50,141 bases of DNA from Bacteroidales bacterium (GCA_017479265.1 JAFVCK010000068.1:1-50141); one strand, 5' to 3'; positions 9,439 to 18,257 are shown, counted from the stretch's first letter. Program-made: numbers and translations. The notes: a model not told the origin generated them from the letters alone.

Positions 9439-9481
9439 TTTATTGTTGTTTATTTGTTATCTTTTCAATGCACATAAAGTG

Positions 9482-9489
9482 CAAATATA
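9482..9489 (-). promoter_or_regulatory. -7 box for ompH copy 2 and the LysM gene
   Basis: TATATTTG on the minus strand, about 45 bases before the start codon, matches TAnnTTTG exactly. The nearest TTTG upstream is at 14 bases, not the usual 19-21, so the -33 element is uncertain. Confidence 0.45.
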
Positions 9490-9536
9490 CATATTTTTTC
9501 CGACAAACCTGCTCGTGGCGCAAATAATGTTGCTCA

Positions 9537-11204
9537 TCATAAGGCGGCCTTGCCCAGAAGCACCCTGGCGTTTTCCATAGCCTGAGGAGTGATGTCGGAA
9601 CCCGAAAGCATGCGGGCTATTTCCTCGACCCTGCGCTCCCCTTCTATGCGGGATATTTCCGTCACTGCACGGCCTTCCTCCAAGGACTTGCTCACCAGAA
9701 AATGAGAATGTCCCTTGGCCGCTACCTGGGGCAGATGGGTAATCGCGAACACCTGCATGTCCTCTCCCATGCGGCAGATCATGGAGCCCATGCTGTCGGC
9801 CGCGCTTCCTGAAACTCCCGTGTCTATCTCGTCGAACACCATGGAAGGCATGGCTGTATATCTGGCCATCATAGCCTTGAGGCTCAGCATGATACGCGAG
9901 AGTTCGCCTCCAGAGGCGCATCTGGCCACCTCAACGGGAGCGGCTCCGGAAGAGGAGAAAAGGAAGGTGACTGCATCCTCTCCCGTAGCATTCTGCTGCA
10001 CCTTTGAAACGGCCACGTCGAATACGGAGTGTTCCAGTTCCAAAGAGCGTAGGGACTCCTGTATCGCGGCCGCAAAACCTGAAGCCGCCCCCGTGCGGGA
10101 CTCGTGCAGCTTGAGGGCAAGGGCACCGAGTTCCTTCTCCAACCGGGCCTTCCTGGCCTCGGCCTTGTTCTTTTCAGCCTCCAGCGCGTCCGAATCGTAA
10201 AGCAGTTCCGAGAGCGAATCCCGCACCGCCATGAGTTCCGCAACCGTGCTGCAGGCGTGCTTTTTAAGAAGGCCATAGAGAAGGGACATGCGCTCTTCCA
10301 CCTGCGAGAGCCTCTCCGCCGAGACATCTATGCCGTCGCCGAGGGTCTGAGTTTCCGAGAGTATGTCTTCCGTTTCGAGCCTGACCGATTCCAGCCTTGA
10401 AGCCAGCGCCGAGGCCTCGGGGACATAGCGCCCTACCCTCTCAAGGGAGCGGACCGATTCTTTCAGCAGAGAATCAGTCGAAGCGCCTTCCTCGGGGGCG
10501 AGCATGGAGGAAACGGCATACAGCCCTTCCTTTATCTGCCCGGCATTGGCAAGCATTTTCTGCTCAGCCTCCAGGGCCTCCAGTTCGCCTTCTTGCAAGC
10601 GGGCCTGGTCCAGCTGGGTGAACTGGGCCTCGTTGTAGTCCTTTTCAAGGGCCATCTTGCGAAGGGTGGCCCCCAACTCCTGCAGACGGGCGTTGATGCT
10701 CTGGAGCTCCTTCCACGCAAGAGTGTAGGAAGATAGCAGGGAGCCGTTGCCGGCATAATGGTCCAGCAGGGACAGCTGGAAAGCCTTGTCCTTGAGTATC
10801 AGGGTCTGATGCTGGGAATGTATGTCTATGAGGCGGGAGGAAAGCTCCGTCAGCACGGACATGTTTACAGGCTCGTCATTGACGAAGGCCCTTGAGCGCC
10901 CCGAGGCGGAAAGCACCCTGCGAATGGTCAGGACACCGCCGTTCCAGTCCAGCCCGGCCTTTTCCACCATGTCCTCCAAAATGGAATCGGAAGCGGAATC
11001 GAACTCGGCCTCCACCACGCAGTTGCCCCCTGCGGAGCCCAGCATGGAACTGTCGGCCTTGCCGCCCAGCAACATTGACAGGGCGCCGAGCAAAATGGAC
11101 TTTCCCGCGCCCGTAGGGCCGGTAATAATGACCAGACCCGCCGGAAATTCAATATCCAGCGAGTCTATCAGAACATAGTTTCGGACCTGAAGGGACCTGA
11201 GCAC
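9537..11204 (-). CDS. recN: DNA repair protein RecN
   Basis: SMC-like ATPase that acts early in recombinational repair of double-strand breaks. The 555-residue protein has Walker A GPTGAGKS (residues 29-36), a long central coiled coil, the ABC signature CASGGELSR, and Walker B MVFDEIDTGVSG followed by the H-loop AITHLPQVAA. The start is a GTG at 11204, two bases after the rpoZ stop, so it is likely translated together with rpoZ. Last gene of trxB-bamD-rpoZ-recN. Confidence 0.96.
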   Translation of the reverse strand: MLRSLQVRNYVLIDSLDIEFPAGLVIITGPTGAGKSILLGALSMLLGGKADSSMLGSAGGNCVVEAEFDSASDSILEDMVEKAGLDWNGGVLTIRRVLSASGRSRAFVNDEPVNMSVLTELSSRLIDIHSQHQTLILKDKAFQLSLLDHYAGNGSLLSSYTLAWKELQSINARLQELGATLRKMALEKDYNEAQFTQLDQARLQEGELEALEAEQKMLANAGQIKEGLYAVSSMLAPEEGASTDSLLKESVRSLERVGRYVPEASALASRLESVRLETEDILSETQTLGDGIDVSAERLSQVEERMSLLYGLLKKHACSTVAELMAVRDSLSELLYDSDALEAEKNKAEARKARLEKELGALALKLHESRTGAASGFAAAIQESLRSLELEHSVFDVAVSKVQQNATGEDAVTFLFSSSGAAPVEVARCASGGELSRIMLSLKAMMARYTAMPSMVFDEIDTGVSGSAADSMGSMICRMGEDMQVFAITHLPQVAAKGHSHFLVSKSLEEGRAVTEISRIEGERRVEEIARMLSGSDITPQAMENARVLLGKAAL

Positions 11205-11206
11205 GG

Positions 11207-11539
11207 CTACTGGGCGGGAGCGTCTTCGTCGTGCTTTGCCATCCTGTATTCGAGGTCACCTTCCTCGAATTCCTCTATGGCAACGAGAGCGGGCTTGGGC
11301 TGCCTCTCATAGAACTTGGAGATTTCTATCTGCTCCCTGTTCTCGAACTGCTCCTCAAGGGTGTCACGCTCGTTCTTGAAGTCCTCGAGCTTCTTGGTAA
11401 GCTCCTTCTTCTCGGCTGCCGCTATCTGGTTGGCCCTCTTGTAGAGGATAACTACAGACTCATAAATGTTGCCCGTAGGGGCTGCAAGGTTCTTTACATC
11501 GCGGGTAATCGTATTTCCCGGCACTTTTTTCTTATCCAT
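11207..11539 (-). CDS. rpoZ: RNA polymerase omega subunit, Bacteroidetes type
   Basis: Small subunit that helps assemble and stabilise RNA polymerase. The 110-residue product contains the family core NIYESVVILYKRANQIAAAEKKELTKKLEDF, which in Rpb6/omega proteins clamps the beta-prime C-terminus, followed by a Glu-rich tail. It lies between bamD and recN, a location seen widely in Bacteroidetes. It is 59 bases after bamD and directly before recN. Confidence 0.85.
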   Translation of the reverse strand: MDKKKVPGNTITRDVKNLAAPTGNIYESVVILYKRANQIAAAEKKELTKKLEDFKNERDTLEEQFENREQIEISKFYERQPKPALVAIEEFEEGDLEYRMAKHDEDAPAQ

Positions 11540-11598
11540 CGTTTTTACATAATTTCAATAATAGTTACGAAAGGCCGCTGCAAAAAGTTTCAAAAATT

Positions 11599-12471
11599 TC
11601 ATTTTCTGGAAGCGGCTTTCCTCTCGCGGGCAAAATCCCTCTCCTTGGTCTCGACCAGCTCGTCGGTACCGGAATACCTGCCCAGGGCCCTCTGGGCACG
11701 GGCATAGAGGGCATCCAGCTCCTTGCGGTAGGGAGACTCGGGAATCTCGCCTATGAAGTTCAGATAGTCATCCACGAAGGTCATGTACCTTTCCTTCTGC
11801 TTGGAAGGGACGCTGAGCAGGGCGTACTTGTAGGAAGACATGGCTATGTAATAGAGAATGTCCTCCCTGTACACGTTGTCGGCATTGCTCTTGAGCACGT
11901 TGCGAAGGGCCACGCGCGAAGCCAGGTAGTCTTCCATCTTGTAATAGAGCTTCGCGCCCTCGTAGGCCTTGGTGTCAAGCCTCCTATTGAGGTCGGAGAG
12001 CATGGCCATGCAATCGCTCGTATAGTCGTTGGAAGGATAGTCCTTCAGATACTCGTTTATGGCGCTGATAGCCTCGTAGGTAGGCTTCTGGTCCAGTTCG
12101 TAGCGGAGGGTGGAACGGTACAGGCAGTCTATGCGCAGGAACCTCGCCTCGGGAGCGAAGGGGCTGTTGGGATAGACCTGTATGAACTTCGCGAAATTGG
12201 ACTCCGCGGTATAATAGTCCTTGTAACGGTAGTTGCTGAGTCCCCAGTAGAACTGAACCGTATCCGCCCGCGCCGAGCGGTCGGTCAGTATGGACATGGA
12301 CTCGAAAAGGGTGGCGGCCTTCTGGTAGCGTCCTTTGCCGAAATACTCGAAGGCGGCCTTGTACTTGGCATCCACATCGTTGCTGGCCAGGAGGGCGTCA
12401 TACTGGGATTTGCATGACTGTCCGGCCGCCAGGGCGAAGAGCGCCAACACTGCAATTGTCAATCTGCGCAT
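11599..12471 (-). CDS. bamD: BamD, outer-membrane assembly lipoprotein
   Basis: Lipoprotein of the Bam complex, built from tetratricopeptide repeats that contact BamA POTRA5. From the ATG at 12471 (four bases after the trxB stop) the protein has 290 residues. It has a signal peptide ending AAGQSC, then the typical mature start SQYDALLASND..AKYKAAFEYFGKGRYQKAATLFE and further TPR helices such as YYTAESNFAKFIQVYPNSPFAPEA. An upstream in-frame ATG at 12507 would overlap trxB and spoil the signal peptide. The lipobox (GQSC) is loose but of a kind common in this phylum. BamA lies about 7 kb away. Confidence 0.9.
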   Translation of the reverse strand: MRRLTIAVLALFALAAGQSCKSQYDALLASNDVDAKYKAAFEYFGKGRYQKAATLFESMSILTDRSARADTVQFYWGLSNYRYKDYYTAESNFAKFIQVYPNSPFAPEARFLRIDCLYRSTLRYELDQKPTYEAISAINEYLKDYPSNDYTSDCMAMLSDLNRRLDTKAYEGAKLYYKMEDYLASRVALRNVLKSNADNVYREDILYYIAMSSYKYALLSVPSKQKERYMTFVDDYLNFIGEIPESPYRKELDALYARAQRALGRYSGTDELVETKERDFARERKAASRK

Positions 12472-12475
12472 ATGC

Positions 12476-13402
12476 TCACTTGTTTTCAAGCAGGAACTTT
12501 TCAGCATCCAGGGCGGCCCGGCAGCCTGAAGCGGCGGCGGTCACGGCCTGACGGTAGGAAGGGTCCTGCACATCACCTGCTGCAAATACTCCGGGGACAT
12601 TGGTCCTGGAAGTCTTGCCTTCGGTGAGAATATATCCGTTTTCATCGGTGGCTATCCATTCCTTGAACAGCTCTGAATTGGGATGATGGCCGATAGCAAG
12701 GAAGAAGCCGTCCACCTTGATATCAAAAACCTCGCCATCCTTGCGGAGCAGCCTGGCTCCGGTGACTCCGCTCCGGTCTCCGAGCACCTCCCGGGTGTTG
12801 CAGTTCCACAGGATCTCTATGTTGGGCATGGAGAAAACCCTCTCCTGCATGGCCTTGGAAGCCCTGAACACGTCGCGGCGCACTATCATATAGACCTTGC
12901 GGCAAAGATTGGCAAGATAGGTGGCCTCCTCGCAGGCGGTGTCTCCCCCGCCCACCACGGCCACGTCCTTCTTCCTGTAGAGGAAGCCGTCGCAGGTGGC
13001 GCAGGCCGACACTCCGAGTCCCTTGAAAGCTGTCTCTGAAGGCAGTCCGAGGTACTTGGCGGTAGCTCCGGTAGCTATTATCACGGAAGCGGCCTCTATT
13101 TCCACTCCGCCGTCGGTCTTGGCCTTGAAAGGCCTGGAGGACAGGTCTATGGAAACTATGCGGCCCCTGCGGATATCCGCTCCGAAACGAGCGGCCTGGG
13201 CCTTCATGTCATTCATGAGGGTGAAAGCGTCCACTCCCCGGGCAAAGCCGGGATAGTTCTCCACCATGGTGGTAGTCGTGAGCTGTCCGCCCGGCTCCGG
13301 TCCTTCGTAAAGCACAGGAGAAAGGGATGCGCGTGAAGCGTATATCGCCGCCGTGTAGCCGGCAGGGCCCGAGCCTATTATGAGAATATTAACCTTATCC
13401 AT
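12476..13402 (-). CDS. trxB: Thioredoxin reductase
   Basis: NADPH-dependent flavoenzyme that reduces thioredoxin. The 308-residue protein shows the FAD-binding GSGPAG (10-15), the redox-active CATC (134-137), the NADPH-binding GGGDTA (about 151-156), and the C-terminal FAD segment GVFAAGDVQDP. This is the normal length of low-molecular-weight TrxB. It is the first gene of trxB-bamD-rpoZ-recN and divergent from the fur-like gene. Confidence 0.96.
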   Translation of the reverse strand: MDKVNILIIGSGPAGYTAAIYASRASLSPVLYEGPEPGGQLTTTTMVENYPGFARGVDAFTLMNDMKAQAARFGADIRRGRIVSIDLSSRPFKAKTDGGVEIEAASVIIATGATAKYLGLPSETAFKGLGVSACATCDGFLYRKKDVAVVGGGDTACEEATYLANLCRKVYMIVRRDVFRASKAMQERVFSMPNIEILWNCNTREVLGDRSGVTGARLLRKDGEVFDIKVDGFFLAIGHHPNSELFKEWIATDENGYILTEGKTSRTNVPGVFAAGDVQDPSYRQAVTAAASGCRAALDAEKFLLENK

Positions 13403-13425
13403 AAATCATAATCCTTTCAATCCTG

Positions 13426-13457
13426 CAAAGTTCCAAAAAATATTCTATATTTGCAAA
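13426..13457 (-). promoter_or_regulatory. Possible trxB promoter
   Basis: On the minus strand TTTG (13454-13457) is followed after 20 bases by GAACTTTG (13426-13433), which matches TAnnTTTG except for the first base. The pair overlaps the opposing box for the fur-like gene. Confidence 0.4.
13446..13453 (+). promoter_or_regulatory. -7 box for the fur-like gene
   Basis: TATATTTG on the plus strand, 20 bases before the ATG, matches TAnnTTTG exactly. No clear TTTG lies 19-21 bases upstream. It overlaps the proposed trxB promoter, so a regulator bound here could affect both directions. Confidence 0.45.
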
Positions 13458-13473
13458 GATATTGGCCTGAACA

Positions 13474-13935
13474 ATGATTCAAAAGTCCGCTTCACCTCCT
13501 CCTGATGCCATGGAATTCAGGAATTTGCTGAGAAGGCACTCCCTTAAAGTGACTCCCCAGAGGGTCGCCGTACATCAGGCCATGCTGAAGATAGGCCATG
13601 GCAGCGCCGAGCAGGTATGCGAGGAAATCGCCGCTGCAGGCAGGGTGAAAGTAACGACCGCCACCGTTTACAACATACTCTCCCAGATGGCACTGCTGGG
13701 CATATATTCCCACCGTCTCAGCATAGGAAACAAGATGGTGTTCGATGTCACCACCGGCACGCATCTGCACCTTTATGACACATATTCCGGCACTTACAAG
13801 GACATAGAGGATGCCTATCTCACCTCCCTTGTGCTCGCCCGCCTGGGCAGAAGGAAATTCAGGGGCTACAGGGTGGACGGGATAGACATCTCCATACTCT
13901 GCCACCCCAGCAACATAAAGAAAAAACGCAAATGA
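13474..13935 (+). CDS. Fur-family regulator without CxxC zinc motifs
   Basis: A 153-residue protein with the Fur winged-helix domain (about residues 24-90: LKVTPQRVAVHQAML, then TATVYNILSQMALLGI, the recognition-helix region). In Fur, PerR and Zur a His-rich strand HHHLxCxxC follows. Here it is THLHLYDTYSGTYKDIED, with two histidines but no CxxC, and no second CxxC near the C-terminus; the only cysteines are C49 and C143. The tail is basic. It is therefore an unusual Fur relative whose metal sensing may be altered or limited to a non-cysteine site. It overlaps the next gene by four bases (ATGA), so the two are made together. Confidence 0.8.
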   Translation: MIQKSASPPPDAMEFRNLLRRHSLKVTPQRVAVHQAMLKIGHGSAEQVCEEIAAAGRVKVTTATVYNILSQMALLGIYSHRLSIGNKMVFDVTTGTHLHLYDTYSGTYKDIEDAYLTSLVLARLGRRKFRGYRVDGIDISILCHPSNIKKKRK

Positions 13936-14633
13936 AAAAATACCTCTTCATAGCTGCGCTCGCGCTGCTGTCAGGATGCAGCAAGAACTACCCTGTAATC
14001 ACCAATGCCCGTGCTTTCGGCACCATATCGGGTACCTCCTTCATACTGGACGGCGGGCAGGAACTCTCCATTGTCGACAACCAGGCCGAAGAGGAATATC
14101 CCCAGGGCAGGGTCTTCATGTACTACGACATAATGACCATCAAGGATAATGGCCAGGACATCAGGGTGCGCAGCTGGTCCAAGGCCCTTGATAAGGATGC
14201 CGTCAAAAGCAGCGACTATCAGGACCTCTCCGAGCTCGGAGATGCCCCTATAAAGGTCACAAGCGGCCTTATATCAAGAAAATACGTCAATCTGGAAATC
14301 AGCCTCACGGCCAAGAAAGAATCAGGGACAAAGCATGTTGTCAACCTCGTATGGGACGATACCGCCGCCGACCAGGCCGACACCCTCCGTCTCTATCTGA
14401 AGCACGACTCCGGAGGAGAATCCGTAACTGCCGGCATGCTTAACGACGGCACCGACACATCGGAATATGTCGCGGCCACGACCTTCGCCTGCTTCCCCAT
14501 GTCCAGCCTCCCGGAGGTCGATAACGGCGTGACCCTGCCGGTCAAAATCAGTTTCGACTGGTACGAGCAGGACGACAGCGGCAAATGGACCCCCGTAACT
14601 CAGAAAATCATAGGGTACATAGTCAAGGATTGA
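13932..14633 (+). CDS. NigD-like lipoprotein
   Basis: A 233-residue secreted lipoprotein with lipobox LLSGC (Cys 16). The body resembles the NigD family of Bacteroidales: an N-terminal OB-like part with GTISGTSFILDGGQELSIV and GRVFMYYDIMTIKDNGQDIRV, then a beta-sandwich part with KYVNLEISLTA, HVVNLVWDD and PVKISFDWYEQ. NigD-like proteins are of uncertain function; some were first noted near bacteriocin genes. It starts inside the stop of the fur-like gene and ends overlapping the DUF4249 gene tail to tail by 11 bases. Its coupling to a Fur-family gene hints at regulated envelope function, but that is inference. Confidence 0.7.
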   Translation: MKKYLFIAALALLSGCSKNYPVITNARAFGTISGTSFILDGGQELSIVDNQAEEEYPQGRVFMYYDIMTIKDNGQDIRVRSWSKALDKDAVKSSDYQDLSELGDAPIKVTSGLISRKYVNLEISLTAKKESGTKHVVNLVWDDTAADQADTLRLYLKHDSGGESVTAGMLNDGTDTSEYVAATTFACFPMSSLPEVDNGVTLPVKISFDWYEQDDSGKWTPVTQKIIGYIVKD

Positions 14634-15471
14634 CCTGCTCCCCTATCACGACCTTGCGCTCGGACACACCGTATCCGGCCCAATAGCCCAGCGCTCCATG
14701 GACATTGACTTCCATGTCGGTGTCGAACCACCATGAGCCGTTGGCATTGGTAGCAAGCATCACTTCGTAATTTGACCAGAAATTGAAGGTGGCCTTGTCC
14801 ATGGTGCAGAACTTCACCCAGACCTCGTCACCTTGCTTGAAATCAAGCATGTACAGCGGCTCCAGAAGCCTCTGCGTGCTGAACAGTATCATTTCGGCAC
14901 TGCCGTCGAACACTTCGTCCGAAGCGTATGCAGCCATAGAAGGCTGGTAACGGCCGTCCTTACCGATGGTTTTGGTGAAAGCACGGTAGTAATTGCCCTT
15001 TTCCGGAGGGTCTGTAAAACGCACCACAACGGTGTAGGTCGTGTCCCCGAGGGCCCTGCAGTACACTTCGTCGGGCTCCACGGGCTTGGGAATGGTGGTG
15101 GTCGCAGTGGCCACATAATCCTTGTATTCCGCCCTGAGGGTGTAGGTCTTGCCGGGCTCACCGACAATCTTGGAAGTTGTGAACACGTATGGAGGAAAAT
15201 AACGGCTGTCCGCTCCGCCGGTGAGCACTTCCGTCCTCTCCCCGTCGCTGACAGTGACCTTGGCCCATTTCGCAATGCCGGAAATGAGTTCCTCGCGGGT
15301 AATCTCTCCGTAGCGGAGAGGCACGGTCTCGGAAAGCAGCACCATAGGATGGCCTCCGCTGTCAATCCACCCTTCCAGGACAAGCTGCGACTCCGCCTCG
15401 GGGTAGTCATCGACACCCTTGCAAGAGGACGCTAAAAGCAGCAGAAGCAATATGCGGAAGAATCTTTTCAT
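14623..15471 (-). CDS. DUF4249-family lipoprotein, receptor partner
   Basis: A 282-residue lipoprotein (LLLLASSC, Cys 17) whose mature start ESQLVLEGWIDSGGHPMVLLSETVP is typical of DUF4249 proteins, which are encoded next to TonB-dependent receptors in Bacteroidetes. Other family-like parts are the GKTYTLRAEYKDYVATATTTIP segment and the aromatic ASDEVFDGS region. It starts two bases after the receptor gene ends, so the two are surely one transcript. Likely a surface lipoprotein working with the receptor, as SusD does with SusC; the ligand is unknown. Confidence 0.8.
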   Translation of the reverse strand: MKRFFRILLLLLLASSCKGVDDYPEAESQLVLEGWIDSGGHPMVLLSETVPLRYGEITREELISGIAKWAKVTVSDGERTEVLTGGADSRYFPPYVFTTSKIVGEPGKTYTLRAEYKDYVATATTTIPKPVEPDEVYCRALGDTTYTVVVRFTDPPEKGNYYRAFTKTIGKDGRYQPSMAAYASDEVFDGSAEMILFSTQRLLEPLYMLDFKQGDEVWVKFCTMDKATFNFWSNYEVMLATNANGSWWFDTDMEVNVHGALGYWAGYGVSERKVVIGEQVNP

Positions 15472-15473
15472 CG

Positions 15474-17525
15474 TCAGAATTTATGGAAATAGGCCACGGA
15501 AGGCATAAACTTGATTGCGAACGCCGTCGGCTTGAAAACATAGGTACCGTCCTTGGGTCTGGCATGAACGCCATAACCGACGGCATTCTCCCGGCACAGG
15601 ACATTGTAAATGGAGAAGTTCAGGCCGTTCTTGCGTCCGTCCTTATGGCGGCGGAAGTACCAGTTGGCCGAAAGGTCGAGGCGGACGTAGGCCGGCAGCC
15701 TGGCCCCGTTCCTTTCCCCGTAGTTGCAAATCAGCCTGTCCCCTATCACGTAGAATGACTCCGGACGGGTGTATGGCGTGCCCGAAGCCGCCATGAAGGT
15801 GCCTCCCACATCGACGCGGCCGAAATCGTAGGTAGCCACCACGTTGACTTCATGAAGCCTCTCGTGGTCGGAAGGATAGATTTTTCCGTCGAAGAGCGGG
15901 CCGTCGAAGGTGCGCAGCGAACGCCCGAAAGCGTAGCCTACCCATCCGGTGAGCTTGCCCTGCTGCTTCTGCACCATGACATTTGCCCCATAGGCATAGC
16001 CATTGCCCTTTAGCAGGGACTTGGAAACGGAATAATCCGAATTCAGTATCTCCATTATGGTACCCTGATATTCGACCTGGTTGTAGAGCCGCTTGAAATA
16101 GAGTTCAGCCGAGAAGGCCCACATCCCGTTACGAGTTTCAGCATTGTAGGCGAGAGCGACATTGTGGGACCACTGGGGGTCGGAGAGGTCGCCGGCGAGG
16201 AACCAGAATTCAATTGGCAGTCCCACGTTGGTAATGCCTGTCTGGAAGAGGTTCTGGCGGTGTATTCCGTAGCGAAGGTTTATCTTGCCGGCATCCATCA
16301 GGTTGAATATAAGGTCGGCCTGCGGGGTAAGTCCCCAGTACGAACGCCTCTCCGGACTGAGATACCAGCTGCCTCCGAGGCCCGCCTTGTACTGGAACCA
16401 GTATCCTATGGAACCTGAATAGACAGCGGAAAGTTTGGTCTCCACTCCCGTCTGCAGCACTTCCGAAGAAGTATTGGTCGTGTTGTAATGGCCTTCTGCC
16501 ACGGGATTCTGCGGCTGCACCCTGTGATATGCGGCATCGGCAGAGAATTCCCAGCCACCAAGGCCAAGCACTGCCCTGTAGCCGTAACTTTGTATGTATG
16601 AAGGCATTTGACCCTTTGCGTACTTCACGTCCACCTTGGCATTCAGCCCGTTCAGGGTGGCGTATGCAGTCTGCTTCAGGACTGTTCCGCCCTCCCAGTA
16701 ATGGTTCCAATGGACAGAGCCGAGGGCGTTGTACCATGAGCCTTCTATGGAAGAGGAGGCCGTGGAATACTCGAAGGAGGCCTTGTCCCTGTCGGCGAAA
16801 AGGTTGATCCACACCCTGTCGCGGGGCGAGGCCTTCCAGTACCAGGTGATGTTGCCGTCGGTAAAGCCGTAGTGTATGGGCTGGCCGGCAAATTTCAGGA
16901 AACGGCCGTAGAGGAGGTTGATGTATGAACGTCTGGCCGATACCGTCATTGCGGAATTCCTGCCTGTCGGGAACTGGAGAGTACCCTGGGCTGAAATCAG
17001 TCCGGCCGAAACATCGCCGCAAATCTTCCTCGGAAGGGTGTCCTGCAAATGCATGTCAATGATTCCGCCCAGCCTGGCACGCTGCCCTGCCGTAGTGGAA
17101 TAGGTCATTGATTTGTAATGCGTTGAATTGAACACAGAGAACAGGCCCAGCAGATGCGAGCCTCCATACACCGGCACGCCCTCCATTGAGACCAGGGTGT
17201 GCGAATAGTCGCTTCCCTGCATGTATATGCCCGCGTCGTTCTCGGCATTGAGCTGTATGGCAGGCAGCAGCCTGGCAAAGCGTACCGGGTCGGAATTGCC
17301 AAGAAACGAGGGGATAGCCTGTATTTTCTCTACGTTCACAGTACCGCTTATGCCCTCGAGAGTCTCTATCATGGGCCTTCTCAGACGCTCGGTGACCACG
17401 GCTTTGTCGAGTGTGAGGTGCGCGACGGTGTCATAGCCTTGGAAATACACCGTATCTGCCTGCTGCGCCCTTGCCACAAGAGAGCAGAGAAGCATCAACG
17501 CGGCGATACAAGGCTTAATCTTCAT
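15474..17525 (-). CDS. TonB-dependent outer-membrane receptor
   Basis: A 683-residue outer-membrane barrel protein with a signal peptide (LMLLCSLVARAQ). It has a plug domain (about residues 55-165, with SDPVRFARLLPAIQLNAENDAGIYMQGSDYSHTLV split over conserved plug strands, and MEGVPVYGGSHLLG). The C-terminal barrel has typical phrases such as LDLSANWYFRRHKDGRKNGLNFSIYN and a terminal F. It is short and lacks the N-terminal carboxypeptidase-like beta-sandwich that most DUF4249-linked receptors carry, with only about 50 residues between signal peptide and plug. It overlaps the upstream lipoprotein gene by 11 bases and is followed by DUF4249. The transported ligand cannot be told from sequence. 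Confidence 0.9.
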   Translation of the reverse strand: MKIKPCIAALMLLCSLVARAQQADTVYFQGYDTVAHLTLDKAVVTERLRRPMIETLEGISGTVNVEKIQAIPSFLGNSDPVRFARLLPAIQLNAENDAGIYMQGSDYSHTLVSMEGVPVYGGSHLLGLFSVFNSTHYKSMTYSTTAGQRARLGGIIDMHLQDTLPRKICGDVSAGLISAQGTLQFPTGRNSAMTVSARRSYINLLYGRFLKFAGQPIHYGFTDGNITWYWKASPRDRVWINLFADRDKASFEYSTASSSIEGSWYNALGSVHWNHYWEGGTVLKQTAYATLNGLNAKVDVKYAKGQMPSYIQSYGYRAVLGLGGWEFSADAAYHRVQPQNPVAEGHYNTTNTSSEVLQTGVETKLSAVYSGSIGYWFQYKAGLGGSWYLSPERRSYWGLTPQADLIFNLMDAGKINLRYGIHRQNLFQTGITNVGLPIEFWFLAGDLSDPQWSHNVALAYNAETRNGMWAFSAELYFKRLYNQVEYQGTIMEILNSDYSVSKSLLKGNGYAYGANVMVQKQQGKLTGWVGYAFGRSLRTFDGPLFDGKIYPSDHERLHEVNVVATYDFGRVDVGGTFMAASGTPYTRPESFYVIGDRLICNYGERNGARLPAYVRLDLSANWYFRRHKDGRKNGLNFSIYNVLCRENAVGYGVHARPKDGTYVFKPTAFAIKFMPSVAYFHKF

Positions 17526-18183
17526 TGCTCAGGAACCGTTCTATCAGTGCATCGTTGAGAAGCAAGGTTGTGAAGAGGTACGAGGTCCCGTCGCTGAAAC
17601 GGAACACGGGTATGGGATACCATTTGTCTTCACCGGACTCGGAGCTGTGCCAGCTTTCGAATCCGAGGTCCGCGAGACGGGTGCCGTCGGTGTCGCAGAC
17701 ATAGAGGTTGGAGGCTGCGTCAAGGACATCGGCCGAGCAGCGGTAAACATCTATGAAATAATCCTTTATGGAGTCATATTCAAGGGAAGGCTTAGGCAGG
17801 GACCCAAAAAGTGCCGAGGGGTCTATGTCACCTTTTACGGTCATTCCGCCATAAAGGGTGCCATCTACGAGGATTACCTTTTTACCGAGTCTGAGAGAAA
17901 TGATGACTATGTTTTTGTCCGAGGCGCGGAGGGCGTAAGTCAGGGATCGGTTGAGAAGGGAAATGCTGAAGGAGCTGTTCTTCTTGATATACTCCTTCAG
18001 TTCATCCTGGCTGCCCAGGTCAAGTTCTTCGAGCAGGGCGAGGGAGAGGCTGTCAAGCCGGGCCTTGGTCTGCTCGTCTTTGGTGAGTTCGTGTTTGGGA
18101 ACGGAAGCGCTTTCTTTGCGGCATGAAGCGAAAGCAATAGGGCAAAGAAGCAGGACCGCCAGTATAATCTTTTTCATAACCAT
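17515..18183 (-). CDS. Lipoprotein of unknown function, receptor operon
   Basis: A 222-residue lipoprotein with a clear lipobox AFASC (Cys 21). I do not recognise the family. After a helical, charged N-terminus (KHELTKDEQTKARLDSLSLALLEELD) it becomes strand-rich, with IVIISLRLGKKVILVDGTLYGG and IPVFRFSDGTSYLFTTLLL. It has two ATGs (18183 and 18177). Its 11-base overlap with the receptor gene makes it the first gene of a lipoprotein-receptor-DUF4249 set. A role in binding or handling the receptor's ligand is plausible but only by position. Confidence 0.75.
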   Translation of the reverse strand: MVMKKIILAVLLLCPIAFASCRKESASVPKHELTKDEQTKARLDSLSLALLEELDLGSQDELKEYIKKNSSFSISLLNRSLTYALRASDKNIVIISLRLGKKVILVDGTLYGGMTVKGDIDPSALFGSLPKPSLEYDSIKDYFIDVYRCSADVLDAASNLYVCDTDGTRLADLGFESWHSSESGEDKWYPIPVFRFSDGTSYLFTTLLLNDALIERFLSNED

Positions 18184-18227
18184 CTGTTTAATCTTTTGAA
18201 TGTCAGCGATGCCGGTCTATATAAAGC

Positions 18228-18257
18228 AAAAAAAATGCCAGCATCCGGGCTGACATT
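18228..18257 (-). terminator. tRNA-Val terminator
   Basis: A 9-bp stem (arms 18234-18242 and 18249-18257, one G-U pair, 6-base loop) is followed on the minus strand by a run of eight U. It lies just beyond the 3' end of the tRNA, so the tRNA is a separate unit and the lipoprotein-receptor operon needs its own start or read-through. Confidence 0.85.
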
